The notes under the pieces were generated by a model that saw only the letters and a list, made by a program, of their open reading frames with translations, did no database searches and was not told the DNA's origin. Source: Chrysaora quinquecirrha (taxonomy: Eukaryota; Cnidaria; Scyphozoa; Semaeostomeae; Pelagiidae). Taken from it: a stretch of 64,000 nt of DNA. A program made the position numbers and the translations under genes. Positions 56,923 through 64,000 of this stretch are shown one piece after another. Numbering within the stretch: the stretch's first letter is position 1; the number at the start of each line of letters is the position of its first letter. Location of the stretch: NCBI GenBank assembly GCA_014526335.1, contig JACTAT010000059.1, positions 2,751,312 through 2,815,311 on the forward strand, read 5' to 3'.

Positions 56923-57556
56923 CAGTCATGTGCATAAGTTTAAGACCACCTGTCATTTTTCCTTCCTTATTAGACCAACTTCAAAATTATGCAATATGTC
57001 TAAAAGAAACCAATTCACGTCCCCATACTGATATGCTATGCAACTTTGGACTTCTATAAAGCAAACCAAAGTAATGCAGCTAGAAACTTTCATGAATTTT
57101 TATGTTCACGGTGTATTTTCCTTGAATTGACTTTTTGCAATTATAGGTGTGAGTGCCTCACCAACTGACGTCCAGCATGGTCAAATTTTTGCTGCATGCA
57201 AGCGATGTGTGTTGTTGTGAATGCAGGGTGTTGCTGATGTCTTGTTGCACCCCTTTTATGCTTATATCACGTTCAGAAAATCCCTGGGTTTATAGAAACA
57301 CGATTTGACCAAGATAAACATTAGTCACCAAGGCCCTTTTACAACAACTCGATTAAAACAAAAGGCCCTGTGAACATGCCAATTCATATAATTCTCTAGC
57401 TGCATTACATTTTTCTGCTAAATAGATGTTTAAAGTTACATAGAATTTCAGTTCAAGAATGTGCATTTGTTTCTTTTAGGCATATTGAGTAGTTTTGAGG
57501 TTGATCAAATGAATTAGAGAAAATGACAGGCGGTCTTAAACTTATGCACATGACTG
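56923..57556. mobile_element. Tc1/mariner-like MITE, TA target duplication
   Basis: Left end CAGTCATGTGCATAAGTTTA and right end TAAACTTATGCACATGACTG are perfect inverted repeats, and the match continues for about 36 bp. TA flanks both ends (56921-56922, 57557-57558). 634 bp without transposase frame. This end sequence is typical of Tc1-like transposons. Confidence 0.88.
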
Positions 57557-57672
57557 TATTTTCTGCTAATAAATTTACCTATATAAAAACTTTCTGAGTG
57601 ATACTAAATTAAATAATTGCCAAAAACAGCGGAAAAATCTCTGGGCATACTTTAAAGGGCTATCTTTAAAAC

Positions 57673-57808
57673 AGGGAGTGGGGAGCGGGGAGTGGGAAGT
57701 GGGGAGCGGGGAGTGGGGAGTGGGGAGCGGGGAGTGGGGAGCGGGGAGTGGGGAGTGGGGAGCGGGGAGAGGGGAGTGGGGAGCGGGGAGTGGGGAGCGG
57801 AGTGGAGA
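57673..57808 (+). repeat. GGGGAGT/GGGGAGC minisatellite, left arm
   Basis: A 7-bp unit alternates between GGGGAGT and GGGGAGC for about 130 bp. It is the inner part of the left inverted arm. Confidence 0.85.
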
Positions 57809-58237
57809 ATAATCCCTTATTTGTGGGATAACAAAACACCACTAATATGCGCAAATGTGCAAGTGACTCCAACTCATTAATCAGAGGTTCTGGGCGAAAG
57901 TTAGGTTTCACTTCACGTGGTGGATTCAACTAGATGACTCGAGCTGATGACTCGCGCTAACTAGGAATTCCTCGTTCAAGAATAATAATTGCAATGATCT
58001 ATCCCCATCAAGACGATGTTTGACAAGACTCGCTGCCATCGTCAGTGTAGCGCGTGTGCGGCCCAGAACATCTGAGGGCATCACAGCTGTTGTCTTCCTT
58101 ACGATGGTTAACACCAACAGTCCCTCTAAGAAGTCAGGCACGAAGCGAGATTCGTGTGACTATTTAGCAGGATAAGGTCTCGTTTCGTTAACGGAATTAA
58201 CCAGACAAATCACTCCACCAACTAAGAACGGCCATGC

Positions 58238-58370
58238 GAGGGGCAATTCACTCCTTGAAAGTCTCGTACGCCTTTGCTGGAAGTCCTATTGTTTTCTCGG
58301 AAGTCCCTTGAAAGTCCTTTTGTTTTAATGGAAGTCTCGTACGCCTTTTTGCAGAGTGAAATGCCCCTCG
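58238..58370. mobile_element. 133-bp MITE inside the 18S pseudogene, 9-bp duplication CGGCCATGC
   Basis: Ends GAGGGGCAATTCACTC and GAGTGAAATGCCCCTCG are inverted. CGGCCATGC, a normal 18S sequence, occurs once in 18S genes but here on both sides (58229-58237, 58371-58379). Confidence 0.88.
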
Positions 58371-58486
58371 CGGCCATGCACCACCACCCATAGAATCAAG
58401 AAAGAGCTCTTAATCTGTCAATCCTTACTATGTCTAGACCTGGTGAGTTTTCCCTTGTTGAGTCAATTAACCCGAAGGCTCCACTT

Positions 58487-58524
<38 letters not shown>

Positions 58525-58749
58525 TTTGCGACCATACTTCCCCCCGGGTTCCCCCGGAACCCAAAAACTTTGGTTTCCCATAAGGTGCCAATGGGGTCAT
58601 AAAATAATGCCCGTTGATCCTTAGTCGGCATCGTTTATGGTTAGAACTAGGATAAAGACTAAATACATCCCTTCCAGAAGTCGGGACTTTTCGCATGTAT
58701 TAGCTCTAGAATTACCACGGTTATCCATGTAGTAAGGTACAATCAAATA

Positions 58750-59145
58750 CACGTTTTTTTTATAAGAAACCTAGCTCGGGGCCTAGTTCTAAAAGTTTCT
58801 TAATTTTTGGCCTTATTTTAGTTCCAAAAGTTTCTTAACAGTTTCTTAATGAATTGAAATAAATTGCAGTAAAAACGACAAAATAGCTTCTGTGAGATAC
58901 ACGGAAACCAGTATTGCTCACAGATGCGAGAAATCGCACAGAATTAGCCACGCTGGTGCGAGAAATCGCACGGAAATGCGTGAGAACTAATTACTACCTC
59001 CACAAATGTGAATCAGTATGTTGGAAAACGGACGCAAAAATTTCTACAGTTTCTCAACTTCTTCCTCCTAGTTCTAAAAGTTTCTTAGCTTTTGGCGTGT
59101 CTAGTTCTAGGTTTCTTATAAACCGGTTTCTTATAAAAAAACGTG
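58750..59145. mobile_element. 396-bp MITE inside the 18S pseudogene, TA duplication
   Basis: Ends CACGTTTTTTTTATAAGAAA and TTTCTTATAAAAAAACGTG are inverted. TA flanks both sides (58748-58749, 59146-59147), while 18S genes read AATCAAATAAACGATAAC here, so the exact insertion point is known. Damaged copies at 38906 and 46683. Confidence 0.92.
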
Positions 59146-59283
59146 TAAACGATAACTGATTTAATGAGCCATTCGCAGTTTCACAGTACAAGTGCTTATA
59201 CTGCCCAGCCCTACTCTTTCTTGATGAGAAGTGACTTGCGCATGCTTAGTGGTGTTTCCTTATCAAAGAAATAAAATATCATT

Positions 59284-59375
59284 CTCCGCTCCGCTCCCCA
59301 CTCCCCACTCCCCGCTCCCCACTCCCCGCTCCCCACTCCCGCTCCCCACTCCCCGCTCCCCACTCCCCGCTCCCT
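59284..59375 (+). repeat. ACTCCCC/GCTCCCC minisatellite, right arm
   Basis: Reverse complement of the left-arm minisatellite at 57673-57808, about 90 bp. The two arms differ in unit order and number. Confidence 0.85.
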
Positions 59376-59400
59376 GTTTTAAAGATAGCCTACTTTAAAG

Positions 59401-59600
59401 CTTGTTCGTGTAACACTCCGCAGCGTATAAACGTCAGAAACAGACCGAAAAAATTGACTAAGGGCGAATTTATACCTAGATTCTGCCTTAGTCAATTGTT
59501 TCGGTCTATTTCTGACGAGGAGTGTCAGACGCAAAAGACTTTTAAGTACACCCAGAGATGTTTCTGCTGTTTCTCGCAAGATATAAAAGCTTGAAGGAAC
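59401..59600. repeat. Repeat with inverted GGTCTGTTTCTGACG segments
   Basis: CGTCAGAAACAGACCGAAAAAATTGACTAAG (59430-59460) is inverted as GACTAAGG...TTAGTCAATTGTTTCGGTCTATTTCTGACG. Then GAGGAGTGTCAGACG and AGATGTTTCTGCTGTTTCT follow. Same family at 51133-51860 and 61715-61850. The 10-bp duplication of the 18S-carrying element sits at its left edge. Confidence 0.6.
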
Positions 59601-60399
59601 TCTATCTATGCGCAGTACGTCCTGTACTTAATCGCCTATTTACGCAGATATTGCTACAGGGAGTGGGCAGTGAAAGTAAAATCTATTACCCCTACCAGAG
59701 TTGCGCCAATTCATGACCCCAACCATTCTCCTGGGACCTGAAATGCGAACATCTCTTCAGAAACTTCAAATGATACAAGTTTTTGGGACAGTTTACCTCA
59801 TGATGTTTTCTTTAGGAATATGTAGATAAGGCAGGCGATGCCATCATGTGTCCAAGCATTTTTCGCCAGTCGGTTTTCAACCATTTTAATACAGACTTGA
59901 TACCTTTGGCTCGACTTTTCTGGTAGTCTTACCCAGTTTTACCCAACAGCATCACTGTGCCTCTCTATAGGGTTGGAACAAGCCTGGCAAGGCCGATAAC
60001 ATCAGTTATTGGGAAGAACCTTGTCAAAAAATTAATTGTCCAAAAGAAAATTGTGAAAAAACCGAGGTTTTGAAAGATTAAACTATCAGCTTTTGAGACA
60101 AGAGTGGCCCAGATGTAGAAAAACGCCAAGTTTTGGGACAATCCCAGAAACCCTGTCTCCATAAGGACAAGACGCATTAGCTACTCTCTACTTAAGTTTT
60201 CATTTTTGGCTGGTTTTCACCCCTCTAAGCAACTCTTACGAGAATAACTTGTCACTTTTGGAAACTAGTAAATAAAGAGCAGTTGTGTCATTTGTTTAAC
60301 GTTTGTTTAACAGAGCAGTTTTGTCGTGTTATCTTCCAAGCTTATACACAATTATGTATTAAGTAAAAGTTTTTACAGAGCTTCAAGTGGGTCTAGGGC

Positions 60400-60634
60400 C
60401 TGGCTAAACTAGGAGACATGTCGCGCGCGACATTGGCGCCTCGATGTCTCCCAGTTTATCCACCTCGGAAACTTTGCAGCGCGCGACAAAATTTGTAGCG
60501 AAAGACATGCAAAAATTTCTTGTCTCCACGGCTCGGGGACATGTTGCTCGCTTGTCACTCGCATGTTTAGCAATCCTGGGAGACACACCGAATAGCTACA
60601 ATATCGCGCGCGACATGTCTCCTAGTTTAGCCAG
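60400..60634. mobile_element. CpG-rich MITE with CTGGCTAAACTAGGAGACAT ends (copy 2)
   Basis: Left end CTGGCTAAACTAGGAGACAT and right end ATGTCTCCTAGTTTAGCCAG are perfect inverted repeats that continue into TCGCGCGCGA on both sides. Inside are further CGCGCGAC and GGGAGACA words. 235 bp, no clear target duplication. Confidence 0.8.
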
Positions 60635-63468
60635 TAAATTATGCCTTCTGAAATGGCTTTCCTTTGACATAATGCTTGATTTTTAAAAAGATTCATCTTG
60701 TATTTTGCAGCTATGCCCTGACTTAAAGTGAGAATACATTTTGCAACTTGTTCCTTCTTTATTGGGGTTTTATCATTTGCTTACCCATCATTCGAGAGCA
60801 CTGGACACTAATGTAAGTAGCAACCTTCGCTTTTATTTTAATTGAAAATTTCATCGGATGTTCTCGAAGCTTTGGACACAGTTTCCTAACAAAAACCTGG
60901 CCCAGAGCCCCGAAGGCCCGAAATCAGCCCGTTGCCAGTTCCTCTTTCTTTAATTATCAACACACTATCTTTCATATCAAAACACTATTTTTTGAGGAAC
61001 GTTAACCGATATCGTAAAAATTAGACCAGATCTGAGATAGTTTTGTAGATATCTTATTGTGGCCAGTTTTAAAGGTTACTTCTTAAAACCATGTAAAAAT
61101 ATTAGAGAAATTTTTCGTTATCACTTTTAATTGAATCAAGTATGCAAAAGAATAGCATTCCGCGTTTTTGCCATATCAACCACTTAACTTCAAAAAGAAG
61201 TTAAAATGTTTTATCTGATTGAAAACTGTAGATATGATCAACTGAAACTGTTAAATAAGTTATATACTTGCTTGTTTCCATGGAGGCTATCTTATTTACC
61301 AGTTATGAGGGAAAAGGATGCTATGTGCTGCTAGTTCCTTTAGACAATCTTGGAGACAATCTCCTGTAAACTAAAAGCGAAATTCCACTTTTTTCCGGAT
61401 CCAGTCGGATTCCCGCCACGCGGAATCCTTTGCGTGAGTAGCTTTCGTCTTATGTGAGCATAAATAGTTTCCACTTTCCGTCGCTCGCTGCAACGAACTT
61501 ACAAAGGGAAAATGTAATTATTATACCGCTTTTCTTTAATAAAAGTTTCCGCAAAAGATTGCAGCTGTTCTGCCCTTTGATGTTATTAAAGATCTTGGAA
61601 TGGAATTATTTTTAGGGAATAATTTCCTTAGTTACGCATCTCGCATTGCTGCAGACGTTGAATTCGCAACTAAGGAAATTCTTCCCAGAATTCTCTTCGA
61701 AAATCTTTTGCAGAAACCCCCATTGTTTCGGTCTGTTTCTGACGTTTATTCTGTGAGGAGTGTCAGACGAAAAAATCTTTAATTATGTAGCTACAAAAAT
61801 GTTTCCGCTGTTTTTCTTGCAATTTTGAAATTTTGTCCTGCTCAAGGACTATTCAAAAGCGATATATAAGATTATCCTGAAATATTAATTTAGTAGCTTA
61901 CTAAAATCGTCTCTTGCGAACTTACAGCATAACAAAATTAAATATGATTTGTGGCGACGTGAATTGATTTATGAGAACATACTTTCTTTAAAAAAAGTTC
62001 AATTTTTGAAGACAACGGAAGGTGCCAAGCAGCTGCATTTTTCATCTTTTAGAAACCAATGTTTTTATAAGAAAATAGATATTCAGCCCTTTTTCTGATA
62101 TTGTTTTTATTAAATATGATTATATGATTTGCATATATATAACACTATTAACATAGATGAATATATTATGAAGAGAATTTTTCAGATTTCTCAAGTAATA
62201 CGCTTCACAGTTTTGAAAATAGGCTTGAGACCCTCCCAAAAAAATGCAAGTTTATTAAGGGCGCTGAACCCTGTGTGTCGTCTATGACAATGCATATTAC
62301 TGGTGCTGAATATTACGTATCACATGTACATACCGCACTATGAGAAAACTTGAGTTGTTTTTTATTTTTTATCTCTAAAATATGGATTATGGAGTGATGG
62401 AATAGAATCTTGGAATGCTGGCATGGAATGTGTGAATGGAATCTGCAAAAAAATTATAACGTGTTTAAAAGAACATAATTTCAATTTGCTCTGAAAGTTG
62501 AAAATATTACTAGGATAGATGAAAAAACTATCTTGATGTTGCGTTTATGTGTTTTTAATATCATTCCACAACTCCATTCCATTGCCTCTTATTCCATATT
62601 TTAGAGATTTCCGTTTTTCATAGCAATATAACATACTGCACACTTCAGCCCTATTTTCCAGCTAATTCAAAGCCAAGGTACTTGTGTGGAGTACAGTAAA
62701 GTATGGTATATTATGGACAGTATATTGCTCTATCTATAAAAGCATGGTGTATGCTATATAATGGAGTGAATACAATACTATACTGTCGCTATAAGCGTAC
62801 CAGGGTTTCTTCCGATACGAAAGTGTAATGTATCTGCTGCCCTACTACCTGTATTACAACCCTTTGTACTGTTTACAGTCTCTACACCTATCCATCTCTG
62901 AACTGAACATATGCTGACACATCATATATATTCATCATAAGTGGGCTACCACAATTGATATAATTGCCTTGACTTGGATTCGAACCAGTGACCTAGTGAC
63001 CAGTGACCAGTGACCAGTGACCAGTGACCCAGTCAAGGCAATTATAACAATTGTGCTATCCATCTCTGGATATATGAAATGGCTGGTTATTTGTATGCAT
63101 TTGCCAGATAGTTATCGATTAGAGTACATAGTAAATAGAAGTACAACGTGCTGTTTATGTAGGATATCGTTGTCTCAATATTCCTTTATTTTACAGCAAT
63201 AACATCACGTTTGTTTACTTTTGCTGATGATGTTTTTATACGTACTGCAGAACTATATTCATAGTAGATCCCTACTTTTCTTTAAATAATCTAATTGTCT
63301 TCCGAATTCGGTTGCAGGTTCATTATGTATTCCACTTTATTTTCAACTTTATTTGATCAAGAAAAACTTGAGAAAATATTCATTTTATTAATCAGTGTTT
63401 GTTTGTCTATGAATTAAGCGAAAAAAGTATTCTTTAGAAATGCCTGATTAGCATTCCATACTTTGCAG
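60635..63468. other. Gene-free stretch with repeat remnants
   Basis: About 2.8 kb. A GTTTCGGTCTGTTTCTGACG repeat is at 61715-61850 and a palindrome at 62950-63060. Otherwise AT-rich without convincing exons. The missing last RPIA exon was not found here. Confidence 0.45.
62950..63060. repeat. Palindromic repeat with GACCAGT tandem units
   Basis: ATAATTGCCTTGACTTGG and CAGTCAAGGCAATTATAAC are inverted around about six GACCAGT units. GGATTCGAACCAGTGACC recalls a tRNA B box read in reverse, so a decayed tRNA-derived SINE is possible. Confidence 0.5.
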
Positions 63469-63622
63469 AGAGAAGAAGCGACCATATACGTTGGAATATC
63501 ATATGCAAAGAGCATATGGGCTCTTCAATGATTCTAGCACCACCGCCATTTGTATTTCGAGAACATGTGAAGGTCGTGTAATCATGTGTCATTCGGAGGA
63601 AGATATATCGCTCGCATTACTG
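63469..63622 (+). CDS. Candidate internal coding exon, family not recognised
   Basis: A CTTTGCAG acceptor and a CTG|GTAAGC donor bound an open frame of about 51 codons (starts EKKRPYTLEYHMQRAYGLF, later STTAICISRTCEGRVIMCHS). Base composition is richer in GC than the AT-rich surroundings. No partner exons were found in the window and I do not recognise the family. It could be the first visible exon of a gene to the right, or chance. Confidence 0.35.
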
Positions 63623-64000
63623 GTAAGCCTTTTTGATATTATATTGACGTATTCCTTCTTCTATCAAATGCGGCTTTTTCAATGTAATCATCTTAAGACT
63701 AAACATGTGCTTTATAACTATATTTTCGCTGAAATAGTAAAACTATTGACGAACGTATTCACCGGTGCTATAAGAAAGCAATGCGCTTGAAAACTGAACC
63801 AATTGCACAGGATTGCTTTAAGAAGACAGTGCTTTCAAAGCACTAGTTGCTATACTATGCTGAGGTTTATGCAACAGTTCAGAAATCTTTGAAAAAAATG
63901 AGCTTCCTCGATTTAGAGCCGTCATACCATGCATTTGAAGCACATTTAATATCATTGTTTGCTGTTCTAACTTATAAAGCCATTAAAAACCACGTTCAAG
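63623..64000. other. Window end; nothing recognised
   Basis: AT-rich sequence after the candidate exon, possibly intron. No other signal seen. Confidence 0.35.

Larger units (their letters stand above)
57941..59192 (-). pseudogene. 18S rRNA pseudogene, internally deleted and interrupted by two MITEs
   Basis: The minus strand carries small-subunit rRNA from near its 5' end to near its 3' end. Blocks (plus-strand view): 57941-58237 (GATGACTCGCGC, TAGGAATTCCTCG, CAGAACATCTGAGGGCATCAC, ACCAGACAAATCACTCC), 58372-58749 (CATGCACCACCACCCATAGA, CCGTCAATTCCTTTAAG, AGTCGGCATCGTTTATGG, ATTAGCTCTAGAATTACCAC) and 59146-59192 (AACGATAACTGATTTAATGA). At about 58650-58661 the text jumps from the middle of 18S to its 5' region, so roughly the second quarter is missing. 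Point changes and small indels mark it as non-functional. No 5.8S or 28S follows. Confidence 0.93.
57658..59390. mobile_element. Terminal-inverted-repeat element carrying antisense 18S rRNA gene pieces
   Basis: GGCTATCTTTAAAACAGGG at 57658 is exactly inverted at 59372-59390, and both arms continue into a GGGGAGT/GGGGAGC minisatellite. TACTTTAAAG flanks both sides (57648-57657 and 59391-59400), a 10-bp target duplication. Nearly all of the interior is antisense 18S rRNA sequence, plus two MITEs. Long inverted arms, a 9-11-bp duplication and captured host sequence are the features of Pack-MULE elements (Mutator superfamily); the superfamily call is inference since no transposase is present. Confidence 0.82.

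Noticed and set aside
57666..57929. Pro/Ser/Leu repeat protein on the minus strand
   Set aside because: It is only the translation of the GGGGAGY minisatellite in the left arm of the 18S-carrying element.
57941..59192. Functional 18S rRNA gene or rDNA cluster
   Set aside because: A large internal part is missing, two MITEs interrupt it, and neither 5.8S nor 28S is nearby.
1..64000. CRISPR arrays, operons or bacterial origin
   Set aside because: Introns, MITEs, LTR element and animal gene families show a eukaryotic nuclear sequence; the tandem repeats lack spacer structure.

Overview
The window is animal nuclear DNA. Genes are split by introns with GT/AG borders, every protein has metazoan relatives, and the spaces between genes are packed with small transposons. 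The SLC39A13, GINS4, RTF2, FADS6, PPP1R3, RPIA and hemicentin-like genes, the BEL/Pao element, the CTGGGGACGAGG-type repeats and the secreted Cys-rich proteins fit an early-branching animal, most likely a cnidarian (probably an anthozoan). That assignment is inference and no search was run.

Layout. 1-4.7 kb: the 3' two thirds of a decayed BEL/Pao LTR retrotransposon. 5.6-6.5 kb (-): a PPP1R3-type glycogen-targeting subunit. 8.9-12.1 kb (-): GINS4/SLD5 in eight exons. 12.4-13.3 kb (+): RTF2, head to head with GINS4 across 254 bp that hold an E2F-like site. 14.1-20.9 kb (+): a ZIP13 zinc transporter in eleven exons. 22.2-23.6 kb: a strongly purine-biased non-coding tract. 24.1-29.7 kb (+): a small secreted Cys-rich protein whose second intron holds a 3.6-kb foldback element with mirrored TTAG repeats. 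30.7-36.8 kb (+): a secreted protein with two TSP1 repeats, a VWA domain and a hemicentin-like C-terminus. 37.9-38.8 kb (-): an HNMT-like methyltransferase. 39.9-40.9 kb (+): FADS6-like desaturase with an apparent N-terminal frameshift. 41.4-52.0 kb (+): ribose-5-phosphate isomerase, ten exons found and the last missing. Inside its sixth intron, on the opposite strand, is a three-exon gene for a 90-residue precursor with signal peptide, acidic pro-region and a very basic four-Cys C-terminus, which looks like an antimicrobial or venom-type peptide and is not recognised by me. 52-64 kb: almost only repeats, including a 1.7-kb terminal-inverted-repeat element that carries antisense 18S rRNA gene pieces and was itself hit by two MITEs.

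The genes do not form one pathway. The one functional pair is GINS4 and RTF2, both replication-fork factors sharing a divergent promoter. The most unusual signals are the nested peptide gene, the rDNA-carrying element, the giant palindrome in a gene intron, and a 28-bp perfect palindrome with an 8-bp target duplication nested inside a MITE that sits in one half of a tandem duplication. Three cellular genes (RTF2, FADS6, the Cys-rich protein) show single frameshifts at or near homopolymers, so base-level assembly errors are possible.
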